From JANLTP01 sp031363055 (GTDB taxonomy: Bacteria; Pseudomonadota; Gammaproteobacteria; Burkholderiales; Burkholderiaceae_E), in the NCBI GenBank assembly GCA_031363055.1, contig JANLTP010000235.1, forward strand, positions 1 through 34,738: a stretch of DNA of 34,738 nt, read 5' to 3'. Below the pieces are notes generated by a model. That model searched no databases, was not told the origin of the DNA, and saw only the letters and a list, made by a program, of their open reading frames with translations. Positions 17,124 through 25,747 of the stretch are shown piece by piece. A program made the position numbers and the translations under genes. Every line of letters begins with the position of its first letter. The first letter of the stretch is position 1.

Positions 17124-18278
17124 CTAAATGTCCAGTTCACTGGCGAACATACCCCAGTTACGCGGCTCCCAAAGTTCGTTTACCAGTTCCGCATCGCAGC
17201 CTTCCGGAACATGCAGAACCATATTTCGCCCTTGATTGCGGCGCATATAAAGCGCGCCCCGGAAACAGTTTTCGACACCGCCCTCACCCGCCAGGCAAAC
17301 ACTCATCCGTCGAAATCCGGCTTGCGACAGCGCTGCCGGCAAACTCAGCCAGAACAGCCACGCGGCGCTCGACCAGGAGGTGGTCCAGGCGGCATCCTGA
17401 ATTTCTGCCTGATCACCATTGCGGCGAATAATCGCCCAGGCGATCACCCGGCCGCGCCGGCTCAATTCAACCCGTTCGTAACATTGCGTCGGATGGTGTT
17501 GGAATCGCCACTGGCGGTAACCGGGCGCGGGGATTCTCGAAATCTTTGCTTGCGCCGGCCCGTCGACGGCGGGCGGATCACCGTTCAATTCACCGACCGA
17601 CATCTGGAAACGGCCGAGATACCCAAGTAACCGGACCGATTGATCAAGCAGCGACAGTGCGCTGCTGCAGGCCTGAGCCGCAACATCAGCAAGCCGCCGG
17701 GCAATGCGCTGCGACCAGCCTTTCGGTAGAAACCGCGACAACTGCGTTTCAGCCATTCGAAGCAGGCTCCTTCGAACGGCGTCAACCTCGCCTTGCATGG
17801 GTCTGACCCAGGTATGCGAGTGGCACAGCGCACGATAACCGGCGCGAACCATCACCGGCCAGGCCTGCCGATTCGGATAACCGAACAGAAACGCAAAACC
17901 GTTTGCCGAACACAGCCGTGCAATTTCCCGTTGCAGCATGACCGCTGGACCGGCGGTTCTGGATTCGGGGCTGACGACGAGATCAATCAACATACCGGCC
18001 CGCAAATGTCGCCCGGCAACCCGATAGTCGACCGGCAGCACCGAGCCGGCCGCCACCACCCGCGATGACTGCGGATCGCGAATAATCCAGGTACGGGCAG
18101 GTCCAGCCGGTGCCTCCTGATACAACCAACGGTAGCGTTCCGACAAGTGCTCACCGATCTTGTGATCACTCATGGCCGTTCGCCACAACGGCAGCACCAT
18201 GGCTTCAATATCGCTCGCTGCGGCCTCGTCAAACCGGCTTCGCAGCGGGTTCGGTAAAATCTCGGGCATTGCGCTCAC
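17124..18278 (-). CDS. GNAT/FemAB-like acyltransferase family protein
   Basis: A 384-residue protein. The N-terminal half carries GNAT-like features: WIIRDPQSSRVVAAGSVLPVDY, then MLIDLVVSPESRTAGPAVML, a strand followed by the acyl-CoA pyrophosphate-loop region, and FAFLFGYPNRQAW. The C-terminal half has a second, similar alpha/beta portion (VIAWAIIRRNGDQAEIQD, then FRRMSVCLAGE), so a tandem GNAT architecture is likely. Such proteins in EPS loci are thought to transfer acyl or aminoacyl groups to sugars, but I cannot name a donor. The start is GTG 18278 with GGAAGG about 11 nt upstream; ATG 18269 is an alternative. Its stop touches the earliest possible start of the lyase gene, so the two are probably co-transcribed. 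Confidence 0.8.
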   Translation of the reverse strand: MSAMPEILPNPLRSRFDEAAASDIEAMVLPLWRTAMSDHKIGEHLSERYRWLYQEAPAGPARTWIIRDPQSSRVVAAGSVLPVDYRVAGRHLRAGMLIDLVVSPESRTAGPAVMLQREIARLCSANGFAFLFGYPNRQAWPVMVRAGYRALCHSHTWVRPMQGEVDAVRRSLLRMAETQLSRFLPKGWSQRIARRLADVAAQACSSALSLLDQSVRLLGYLGRFQMSVGELNGDPPAVDGPAQAKISRIPAPGYRQWRFQHHPTQCYERVELSRRGRVIAWAIIRRNGDQAEIQDAAWTTSWSSAAWLFWLSLPAALSQAGFRRMSVCLAGEGGVENCFRGALYMRRNQGRNMVLHVPEGCDAELVNELWEPRNWGMFASELDI

Positions 18279-18474
18279 AAATTAAGTTGCCTTCCGTAGC
18301 CGTGCTGCCAGTCTTGAAATCGCTTTTGATTGTACGGTTACCAACCCTGCTCAGCGTTGAATAGTTGCGCAATCCACTGGATAGAAAACCGACACCGTCG
18401 ATGAGCACAATGTCACGCTCCAGAGCCGCGACGTTGACTTAGACTGCGGATCTGGGGGTGTCGGGGTTAACAAC
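18279..18474. promoter_or_regulatory. divergent intergenic region, probable promoters
   Basis: This 196 nt gap separates divergent genes, so it should contain promoters for both. A TACAAT sequence occurs on the minus strand at 18329-18334, about 50 nt before the GNAT start, without a clear -35 box. A TTGACT on the plus strand upstream of the amidotransferase gene has no convincing -10. Assignment is tentative. Confidence 0.3.
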
Positions 18475-20427
18475 GTGTGTGGTATTGCCGGAATCGTCGC
18501 ATTGGGGAACGGCACGCACCTACCGATGCAGGCGGAGCTGTGCGGCATGGTCAATGCACTCTCGCACCGCGGCCCCGACGGCCAGACCTGCCGCGTGGAC
18601 GGCCCAGTGGGTTTGGCGCATGCACGGCTTGCCGTCATCGACATCGACGGTGGTCAGCAACCGATTCACAATGAAGACCAAACGGTCTGGGTCATCCTGA
18701 ACGGCGAAATTTTCAATTATCTCGAATTGCGCGCTGATCTGCTCGCGCTTGGCCATCGTTTTTATACCGATACCGATACCGAAGTGATCGTGCATCTGTA
18801 TGAGCAGTACGGCGACGCGTTCGTCACGCATCTGAACGGACAGTTTGCGATCGCATTGCACGACCGTCGCCAGCGCCGGCTTTTGCTGGTCCGTGATCGA
18901 GTCGGCGTGCGGCCACTCTTCTATACCCTCTGCAACCAGCGATTGTTGTTCGCCTCGGAGATCAAGGCACTGTTCACGATTGCCGAGGTACGACGCGAAA
19001 TCGATTTCGCAGCACTCGCCGAAACCTTCAAGTTATGGGGCGTAGCCGCTCCCGCCAGCAACTTTGTCGGCGTCTCGCAACTGCCACCCGGCTATCTGCT
19101 CACCGTTGAATTGGACAACGCGCATCGTGCTGCGGTGATGACTGCCTATTGGCGCTGGAACTACGACCAACCGGTTTGCTCGGATCGCAGCGCGCATGAT
19201 CTCGCAGACGAGCTGCGGGCGTTGCTGGCGGACTCGGTACGCTTGCAATTGCGCGCCGACGTACCGGTTGCAGCCTATCTTAGCGGCGGACTCGATTCGG
19301 CTGCCATCGTCGCCATGATTCGTCGACAGCGCGCCGGTAGCCTTCGAACCTTCTCGATGAGCTTCGATGATGAGGCCTTCAACGAGCGGTCCTACCAACG
19401 TGCAGCGGTTGACTACTTTGACTGCGAACACAGTGAAATTCGCATCACGCGCCGTGATATCGGTCAAGCATTTGCTCGAACCATCTGGCATGTCGAAGCA
19501 CCGATCGTCCGAACGGCCGCAACACCACTGATGCTGCTGGCCGGCCATGCGCGCCAAGCCGGATTCAAGGTAGTGCTGAGTGGCGAAGGCGCTGACGAAG
19601 TATTGGCCGGCTACGATCTCTTCAAGGAAGCGGCGATTCGCCGCTTTATCGCCCGATCTCCCTCATCAGCCTGGCGCGGGCGACTCCTGCAGCGACTTTA
19701 TCCGTATCTCAGCCATTCACCGATGCGCGGCTCAGCAATGGCACAGCGCTATCTTCAAGCGTCGGGGGTGGTGCCGGACAGCCCGTTCTTCGCGCATGAC
19801 GGTCGGATTCGAGCCTCAAGGCAAGCCTTGTTGTGTCTGCGTCCTGAGATTTTCGAGTCAGTCGCAGCCGATTCACCTTCGCGCGCAATTTTGAATGGTT
19901 TACCGGGCGGATTTAATCAATGGCAGGCCTTGCAGCGTGACCAGTACGTCGAAGCAGCGAGCTTGATGTCGAGTTACCTGCTCAGCGCGCAGGGCGATCG
20001 CGTGGCGATGGCGAACTCGATCGAAACTCGGGTACCGTTTCTGGATCATCGCCTGATCGAGTTCGCCAATCGCCTGCCGCCACGCCTGAAGCTGGCAACC
20101 TTGAATGAGAAATACCTGCTCAAAAAAGCCCTCCACGGCCGAGTTCCGGAACCTATCCTGCGTCGCACGAAACAACCGTACCGCGCGCCGGACAGTTCCT
20201 CATTTTTCGCACGCGGCAAGCCTATCGAGTGGGTCGCCGATCTGTTGAGCCGCGAGAATCTGCTGCAGGCCTCGATATTCGACCCGGTTCCGGTCGCCAA
20301 ACTGGTCAACAAATGTGCGGCTGGCCGAGCCATTGGTTTTGGCGAGAACATCGCTTTTGTCGGAGTCGTTTCGACCATGCTGCTGCACGCACAATTCGTG
20401 GCCGGCAGCAGCGCCTTTTCTCAATAG
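18475..20427 (+). CDS. asnB: glutamine-hydrolysing asparagine synthase-like amidotransferase
   Basis: A 650-residue two-domain AsnB homologue. The start GTG is followed directly by Cys2 (MCGIAGIV), the glutaminase nucleophile after Met removal, and the class II glutaminase domain shows NALSHRGPDG, LAHARLAVID and LNGEIFNY. The synthetase domain holds the ATP-pyrophosphatase loop SGGLDSA near residue 270 and LSGEGADEVLAGYD near 370. The family uses ammonia from glutamine to amidate a carboxylate activated by ATP. In EPS loci, and in the exosortase-A-associated group it resembles, the acceptor is probably a uronic acid or a carrier-bound acid rather than aspartate. It starts the plus-strand block that continues with the ligase (9 nt gap), ACP, NadE-like and PrmC-like genes. 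Confidence 0.93.
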   Translation: MCGIAGIVALGNGTHLPMQAELCGMVNALSHRGPDGQTCRVDGPVGLAHARLAVIDIDGGQQPIHNEDQTVWVILNGEIFNYLELRADLLALGHRFYTDTDTEVIVHLYEQYGDAFVTHLNGQFAIALHDRRQRRLLLVRDRVGVRPLFYTLCNQRLLFASEIKALFTIAEVRREIDFAALAETFKLWGVAAPASNFVGVSQLPPGYLLTVELDNAHRAAVMTAYWRWNYDQPVCSDRSAHDLADELRALLADSVRLQLRADVPVAAYLSGGLDSAAIVAMIRRQRAGSLRTFSMSFDDEAFNERSYQRAAVDYFDCEHSEIRITRRDIGQAFARTIWHVEAPIVRTAATPLMLLAGHARQAGFKVVLSGEGADEVLAGYDLFKEAAIRRFIARSPSSAWRGRLLQRLYPYLSHSPMRGSAMAQRYLQASGVVPDSPFFAHDGRIRASRQALLCLRPEIFESVAADSPSRAILNGLPGGFNQWQALQRDQYVEAASLMSSYLLSAQGDRVAMANSIETRVPFLDHRLIEFANRLPPRLKLATLNEKYLLKKALHGRVPEPILRRTKQPYRAPDSSSFFARGKPIEWVADLLSRENLLQASIFDPVPVAKLVNKCAAGRAIGFGENIAFVGVVSTMLLHAQFVAGSSAFSQ

Positions 20428-20436
20428 ACATTAGTC

Positions 20437-22044
20437 ATGTTGCTGCAGGATCGCTTTCTCGAACACGCCAAACTCGATCCGTCCAAGTGCGCATTGATCG
20501 TAGCGACTGAGCAGATTTCCTATGCCGAGTTGTACCAACGCGCCGTCGCGGTCGCGCTGAGCTTGCACGCGCGAGGCATCCGGCGCGGCGACCGGATTGC
20601 GCTCTACCTGAGTAACTCGGTCGAGTTCGTCGTGGGTCTGTACGGTGCGCTGCTGGCCGGCGCGGTGTTCATGCCGATCAATCCACTCACCCGGCAGGAC
20701 AAGCTGGCCTATCTGCTTAACGACGCCGAGGTCGCCTGCCTGCTGACCGAACCTGGCCTGGCCTGGATCTGGCAACCCGCTCTTGATCATTGTGCCTCGT
20801 TGCACAGTGTCTTTGTGAAGCAAGACGGCCAGCCAGAGACCACCGGCCAGCACTCAGTATTTTCTGAAACCACCGACCAACGCCTGCTGAATTGGCCCGA
20901 CCTGCAAGCCTTCGAGACGAAGAACTTGCGTGCGGTGTCCCTGCTGATTGACCAGGACCTGGCAGCGCTGATCTACACCTCGGGCTCAACCGGTTTTCCG
21001 AAAGGTGTGATGCTGACGCACCTGAACATGGTCAGCGCCGCCGATTCAATCATTGAGTATTTGAATCTGCTCGAGCAGGATGTGATTTATTGCGCCCTGC
21101 CGCTGGCCTTCGACTATGGCCTTTATCAGGTCTTGATGGCATTATCGATCGGCGCATCGGTGGTCCTGGCGACCGACTTTGCCTTGCCAGTTGCCGCGCT
21201 GAAGACCATGTCAGAGCAACGAGTCACCGTCTTTCCAGGGGTGCCGACGCAGTTCTCGATGTTGCTCAACGTAGTCGGCATTGAACGCTTCGATCTGCAC
21301 ACACTTCGGATCATTACCAATACTGCCGCAGCACTGTCACCCAAGCACATCACGGCGCTGCGTAGCCTGTTTCCGCAGGCCCAGCTGTTCTCGATGTACG
21401 GTCTCACCGAATGCAAGCGCGTGAGCTATTTACCGCCGGAACAACTCGATATTCGTCCTGACAGTGTTGGTCGAGGTATGCCGAATCAGCAAGTCTGGTT
21501 GGCCGACGAGCGCGGTGACCCGCTTGCGAACGACAGTGTTGGCGAACTCGTGATTCGCGGCAGCCACGTCATGCGCGGCTATTGGCGAGCCCCTGAAGAA
21601 ACGGCAGTCCGTTTGCGCGACGGACCCATAGCCGGCGAAAAAGTACTTTTTTCCGGCGATATTTTCCGCACGGATTCCGATGGATGGCTGTATTTTGTTG
21701 GCCGCAAAGACGATATCATCAAGAGTCGCGGTGAAAAAGTCAGCCCGCGTGAAATCGAGAGCGTCATTCATTGCCTGCAGGGTGTTCGCGAAGTGGCAGT
21801 CATTGGTGTTGACGACGAGCTGCTTGGGCAGGCAATCAAGGCCTTCATCGAGCTGCAACCGGAATCAACCCTGACCAAACAGAGCGTGTTGCAACATTGC
21901 ATCAGCAAGCTTGAGCGCTTCATGGTTCCGAAGTACATCGAGTTCGTCGCCGAGTTGCCTCGAACCGATACTGGCAAGATTCGCAAGTCGGGCCTGGTCG
22001 ACGCCGCGCAGACCGGATCTTTCAACACCGTGAATCGACGTTGA
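20437..22044 (+). CDS. AMP-forming acyl-CoA/acyl-ACP ligase
   Basis: A 535-residue member of the ANL superfamily, which activates a carboxylic acid as an acyl-adenylate and passes it to a thiol. Seen in order are the P-loop-like A3 motif IYTSGSTGFPKGVM (about 179-192), LPLAFDYGLYQVLMAL near 222, the A5-like SMYGLTECKRVSYLP near 324, SGDIFRTDSDGWLYFVGRKDD near 407, and the C-terminal TGKIRKSG with the catalytic lysine near 513. A free-standing ACP gene lies directly downstream, so the acyl group is likely loaded onto that protein rather than CoA; this is inference. The overall pattern matches the ligase found in exosortase-A-type EPS loci. It starts 9 nt after the amidotransferase stop. Confidence 0.94.
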   Translation: MLLQDRFLEHAKLDPSKCALIVATEQISYAELYQRAVAVALSLHARGIRRGDRIALYLSNSVEFVVGLYGALLAGAVFMPINPLTRQDKLAYLLNDAEVACLLTEPGLAWIWQPALDHCASLHSVFVKQDGQPETTGQHSVFSETTDQRLLNWPDLQAFETKNLRAVSLLIDQDLAALIYTSGSTGFPKGVMLTHLNMVSAADSIIEYLNLLEQDVIYCALPLAFDYGLYQVLMALSIGASVVLATDFALPVAALKTMSEQRVTVFPGVPTQFSMLLNVVGIERFDLHTLRIITNTAAALSPKHITALRSLFPQAQLFSMYGLTECKRVSYLPPEQLDIRPDSVGRGMPNQQVWLADERGDPLANDSVGELVIRGSHVMRGYWRAPEETAVRLRDGPIAGEKVLFSGDIFRTDSDGWLYFVGRKDDIIKSRGEKVSPREIESVIHCLQGVREVAVIGVDDELLGQAIKAFIELQPESTLTKQSVLQHCISKLERFMVPKYIEFVAELPRTDTGKIRKSGLVDAAQTGSFNTVNRR

Positions 22045-22081
22045 TTCGACCGAACATTCATCCGACATTCGCGAGTACGGC

Positions 22082-22333
22082 ATGATTGACCACAAAGAAG
22101 AAATCCGGGCCTTTATCCAGGACAATTTCCTGATCGGTCCCCGCGGCGAAACATTGGCCGATGTCGACTCATTGATCGCCAGCCAGGTTGTCGATTCAAC
22201 CGGGTTTTTGGAGTTGGTGACCTACCTCGAGGAACGTTTCGGCATTGTTGTCGATGATCTGGAGATGATCCCCGAGAATCTCGATAGCGTGCTTGCGCTT
22301 AACGCGTTTGTACAGCGCAAACAGTTGGCCTGA
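22082..22333 (+). CDS. acyl carrier protein
   Basis: An 83-residue acidic protein with the size and pattern of a stand-alone carrier protein: a predicted helix 1 (EEIRAFIQDNFLI), a loop, then VVDSTGFLELVTYLEERFG, in which Ser39 at the start of helix 2 is the expected phosphopantetheine attachment site. The usual DSL becomes DST, as in many specialised carrier proteins. It lies between the ligase (37 nt) and the NadE-like gene (15 nt), so it is the probable partner of the ligase. The phosphopantetheinyl transferase at 2089 would activate it. Confidence 0.92.
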   Translation: MIDHKEEIRAFIQDNFLIGPRGETLADVDSLIASQVVDSTGFLELVTYLEERFGIVVDDLEMIPENLDSVLALNAFVQRKQLA

Positions 22334-22348
22334 GCGCGTCAACCACGG

Positions 22349-22417
22349 ATGCCAACAGCACCGCCGATACCAACCGCGCCAGCGATGCCGACAGCGCCGC
22401 CGATGCCGACAGCGCCA
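22349..22417 (+). repeat. 18 nt tandem repeat at the start of the NadE-like gene
   Basis: About 3.8 copies of an 18 nt unit encode the six-residue motif (M/I)PTAP(P/A). Three of the four copies begin with ATG, so repeat number and choice of start are linked. The unit length preserves the reading frame. Confidence 0.8.
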
Positions 22418-23404
22418 AACTATTCAGTCGAAGACCTGCTGGCGATCGACTGCGATGCTGAGGTTCAGAGAATCAGCGACTGGATCAACCAAACGGTGGG
22501 TGGCGTGCTCGGCAAACGCGGAGTGGTCCTTGGACTGTCAGGCGGTATCGACAGCTCGGTGTGTGCTGCGCTAGCCGTACAGGCGCTCGGCGCCGACAAG
22601 GTGTTTGGCCTGCTGCTTCCGGAGTGCGATTCACGGGCGAGCGCAACCGACCTTGGCGCCGCGCTGGCCGAATCGCTGGGGATTCGCCAGATCACGCAAA
22701 ACATCACGAGCGCGTTGACCGCGCTCGGCTGCTACGAACAACGAGATGCCGCCATTCGCCGCCTGTTTCCGGACTATGACGAGGGTTGGAAATGTAAATT
22801 GGTTATCGCGGGCGGCCAACAGGGTGGTATCAACTATTTCCAATTGATCGTGCAAAACCGCAGCGGCGCGTTCGATAAACGCCGGCTGCCGTTGCGTGAG
22901 TATTTGCAAATTGTCGCAGCAACCAACTACAAACAAAGGGTCCGCAAGACGATCGAATATTTTCACGCCGATCGACTGAATTACGCGGTCATCGGCACAC
23001 CGAATCGGCTCGAATTCGACCAGGGATTTTTCGTCAAGAACGGCGATGGCGCGGCCGATTTGAAACCGATCGCGCACCTGTACAAAACTCAGGTGTACGC
23101 GTTGGCCGCTCAACTCGGCTTGCCTGCCGTTATCCGTAACAGTACGCCCTCAACCGACACCTACAGCCTCGAGCAGAGCCAGGACGAGTTCTACTTCGCC
23201 CTGCCCTACCAGTCGATGGATATTGCCTTGCGCCTGCACAATCTGCAACGGCCCGCCGAAGCACTCGCCAGCGCGCTGGCAATTTCTATTGACAAGGCCC
23301 ACCGGATCTATGCCGACATCAACGCCAAACGCCGCAGCACTCGTTACCTGCATCGACCGTCGCTGCTGCTCGAACCGGTGATCACCTGGAATCCGGCCGA
23401 CTAG
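22349..23404 (+). CDS. NAD(+) synthase family protein (NadE-like), EPS-associated variant
   Basis: A protein of up to 351 residues in the N-type ATP-pyrophosphatase family. The PP-loop VLGLSGGIDSSVCAAL is at about residues 60-75, and VIGTPNRLEFDQGFFVKNGDGAADLKP matches the Thr/Asn/Glu and Asp-rich part of ammonia-dependent NAD synthases. There is no N-terminal nitrilase domain, so it depends on ammonia. The loop after the acceptor site reads STPSTDTYSLEQSQDEFYFALPY, unlike the usual PTADL/QxDExxLG form, which suggests a different acceptor. The N terminus is a tandem MPTAPP repeat containing three possible ATG starts, so the real start may be at 22349, 22385 or 22403. It stands between the ACP and PrmC-like genes. 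An amide-forming role beside the AsnB-like protein is possible. Confidence 0.85.
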   Translation: MPTAPPIPTAPAMPTAPPMPTAPNYSVEDLLAIDCDAEVQRISDWINQTVGGVLGKRGVVLGLSGGIDSSVCAALAVQALGADKVFGLLLPECDSRASATDLGAALAESLGIRQITQNITSALTALGCYEQRDAAIRRLFPDYDEGWKCKLVIAGGQQGGINYFQLIVQNRSGAFDKRRLPLREYLQIVAATNYKQRVRKTIEYFHADRLNYAVIGTPNRLEFDQGFFVKNGDGAADLKPIAHLYKTQVYALAAQLGLPAVIRNSTPSTDTYSLEQSQDEFYFALPYQSMDIALRLHNLQRPAEALASALAISIDKAHRIYADINAKRRSTRYLHRPSLLLEPVITWNPAD

Positions 23405-23406
23405 GC

Positions 23407-24369
23407 ATGGCCAATAAACTCGATGAACTCGATGCGCGGGCTGCATTGCAGTGGCGATCGCTAGCCGCGCGGGCGCGTCACGCGATTCCCGTGCAGGCAG
23501 ACAAACCGACCGAAACCGGCGAATCGACGCTCAGGGCGTTATGGCATTGTGCGGCTGGACTGCGGCTGTCCAATGAAGCGGCGCAATCAATCGAGCTTCG
23601 GCCTTTGCTGGCCGAGGAGTTCAAGCTGCTCGAGCGACTTCTTGAACAACGTATTGCCGGCACTCCGCTGGCGCACCTGACCGAACGACAACACTTCATG
23701 GGTCTTGAAATGATTGCCGGCCCTGCCGCGTTGATCCCCCGACAGGAGACCGAACTGCTGGTGCGCAGCGCGCTCGACACCCTCAATGAGGCCAGGTTCG
23801 GCGCGAATTCTGCATCTGCTTCCGCTTTCGACGCGCCGCTGGTCATCGACATTTGCACCGGTTCGGGTAATGTCGCGGCGGCTTTGGCGTATCGGCACAC
23901 CAGCCTCGTTGTTCACGCCTGCGATCTATCCTATGACGCCATTGCGCTGGCGCAGATCAATCTGCAGCACCTGGCTCTGTCAGACCGCGTGCAGCTTCAT
24001 GTTGGCGATCTGTTCGAGCCCCTGCTACAGGCGGGTCTGCACCAACAGGCGACTCTGGTGACTTGTAATCCACCCTATATCTCATCCGCCCAGGTCGCCA
24101 GGATGGCACCGGAGATCGCCGACTACGAACCCTCGCTGGCGTTTGATGGCGGACCCTTTGGAATTGGCATCTTGCGCAGAGTGATCCGCGACGCACCCCA
24201 AATGCTGCGCCCCGGCGGCTGGCTGGTCATGGAAGTCGGACTCGGCCAGGCCGACTCGGTCCTGCACAACCTGCGCGCCAACCCGGCCTTCACTGCGGTC
24301 GAGGGAATCAACAACTCGGCTGGCAAGATCCGGGTGGTTCGTGGACGTCGAAGCGGCGCGTGCGAATGA
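23407..24369 (+). CDS. PrmC/HemK-family N5-glutamine methyltransferase-like protein
   Basis: A 320-residue protein with the PrmC layout: an N-terminal helical part ending in GTPLAHLTERQHFMG, LIPRQETELLV near residue 110, the SAM-binding VIDICTGSGNVAAALAY near 142, and the catalytic CNPPYIS near 220, whose Asn-Pro-Pro-Tyr binds the amide to be methylated. PrmC proper methylates the glutamine of release factors, but that gene normally sits beside prfA, which is not seen here. Its place 2 nt after the NadE-like gene suggests that this copy may act on an amide made by the pathway. The housekeeping function cannot be ruled out. It ends 7 nt before the convergent polymerase gene. Confidence 0.88.
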   Translation: MANKLDELDARAALQWRSLAARARHAIPVQADKPTETGESTLRALWHCAAGLRLSNEAAQSIELRPLLAEEFKLLERLLEQRIAGTPLAHLTERQHFMGLEMIAGPAALIPRQETELLVRSALDTLNEARFGANSASASAFDAPLVIDICTGSGNVAAALAYRHTSLVVHACDLSYDAIALAQINLQHLALSDRVQLHVGDLFEPLLQAGLHQQATLVTCNPPYISSAQVARMAPEIADYEPSLAFDGGPFGIGILRRVIRDAPQMLRPGGWLVMEVGLGQADSVLHNLRANPAFTAVEGINNSAGKIRVVRGRRSGACE

Positions 24370-24376
24370 TCGACCA

Positions 24377-25747
24377 TCAACCTAACAGTAAGACCCGAGT
24401 CAGCAAATACATGAACACAATGCTGGCCATTTCAAGCGCTACCAATACCGCGAACATCTTGCGCGCCGACACGATTGGTACTTCGTCCGGCCATCGCCGA
24501 CGCGCGCCCTGATAAAGCGCAATGATCAAGGCCTGCAAGAAGAACAGCAAGAACACGTAACTGCGTGACAGGAACATCGACGCCAACAAGTAGCCGGCCA
24601 ACGAATAGCTCAGAACAACGGCCAATTCATGAAAGGTTCGAGCCTCAACTCGCACCTTGCCGACTTCGTCAATCAAGCGCAGCTTAAAAACCGCGCTGGC
24701 CATCACCCCGGTAACTACCAGCATCGAGAACCAGAAGAAATAACCGACGATGCCGAGTTCGGCAAACGCCAGGACCAGTGAGTTATGGGCGGTGAGTTGG
24801 TGATAATCAAGATAAAAGCCTTTGCCGACGCCCAGGACCGGATTGGCGAGAAACATCTGAATACCTTCGTACCAGGACTCGACCCTACCGGCAGCGGAAT
24901 CTTCTTCACTCGACATCTGCGCGACACGGCTCGGCGCCAGCAACACAAAGGCCAGCACAAAGACCGGAATCACGCCCAGACTACGCCACGCTCCGAATCG
25001 ACGCACGGCATAAGCCACCACCATACATCCAAGGGCGACCAGGCCGCCGCGCGAGTTGGTCAGATAGATGCCAATGATCTGCAGCGCAGCCGCAATACCA
25101 GCCAAGAGCTTCAGCAAACGCGACGAAGTAGAACGCCCCCAGTACAGCGTCATCGGCAATGCCACGATGAAGGCCAGCGCCAGATCATTGGGGTCGTTCA
25201 GAAACCCAAGGTAAGTGATCCGACCCTCGATAACCTTGGCGCCGGACCAACCGACCCCTGTGCCGACCTGGTCAATGCCGTGCAGCGCCAGTACCGCACA
25301 ACACAGCCCGATCACCCAGAAAATCCGCTGGAAGTGAATCGGGCCCAAACGGCTGGTCGCGGTGATCAAAAAAAGCACCATGATCGGTACAAACTCGATG
25401 ACCACTTTGACCGCGCCGCCCAGCCATCCGGCGGCGGCGACCGATAACGACATCGAGATCATCAAGCCGACCATCAGACCATGGTGGGGCGCCGAAAAAT
25501 CCCGGTTACGTTGAAACAACCAGACGGCGAACGCGATAACCAAAGCGCTCACCACGATCGGAACGCCCATCAATTCTTCTACATATTCGTGCGGCCGGAT
25601 ATAGACGAGGGCCAGATAGAGCAACACAAACGGCAGCGCGCGGGCGCTGTCAATTGGCAGTTCAGTACGTGCCGACTCGGCCGGCGGTGACGCCGCGCGC
25701 TTGGCGATCCGACGGCTCGGAACAAACGGCAGACGTGCTGACTTCAT
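24377..25747 (-). CDS. O-antigen ligase/polymerase (Wzy-C) family membrane protein
   Basis: A 456-residue membrane protein with about 10-12 predicted helices. The Wzy_C-type core is visible as LTNSRGGLVALG near residue 231, followed by a periplasmic loop with AAGRVESWYEGIQMFLANPVLGVG, and HNSLVLAFAELGIVGYFFW. In this fold the arginine and histidine loop residues join polymer units on a lipid carrier. Here it most likely polymerises the EPS repeat unit, although a ligase function is equally compatible with the fold. The N terminus has a basic cytoplasmic stretch of about 35 residues. ATG 25747 overlaps the stop of the fusion enzyme by 4 nt. Confidence 0.9.
   Translation of the reverse strand: MKSARLPFVPSRRIAKRAASPPAESARTELPIDSARALPFVLLYLALVYIRPHEYVEELMGVPIVVSALVIAFAVWLFQRNRDFSAPHHGLMVGLMISMSLSVAAAGWLGGAVKVVIEFVPIMVLFLITATSRLGPIHFQRIFWVIGLCCAVLALHGIDQVGTGVGWSGAKVIEGRITYLGFLNDPNDLALAFIVALPMTLYWGRSTSSRLLKLLAGIAAALQIIGIYLTNSRGGLVALGCMVVAYAVRRFGAWRSLGVIPVFVLAFVLLAPSRVAQMSSEEDSAAGRVESWYEGIQMFLANPVLGVGKGFYLDYHQLTAHNSLVLAFAELGIVGYFFWFSMLVVTGVMASAVFKLRLIDEVGKVRVEARTFHELAVVLSYSLAGYLLASMFLSRSYVFLLFFLQALIIALYQGARRRWPDEVPIVSARKMFAVLVALEMASIVFMYLLTRVLLLG

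Noticed and set aside
22349..22417. Short repeat array resembling a CRISPR
   Set aside because: The 18 nt units are contiguous without spacers and code for a Pro/Ala/Thr-rich N terminus, so it is a coding tandem repeat.
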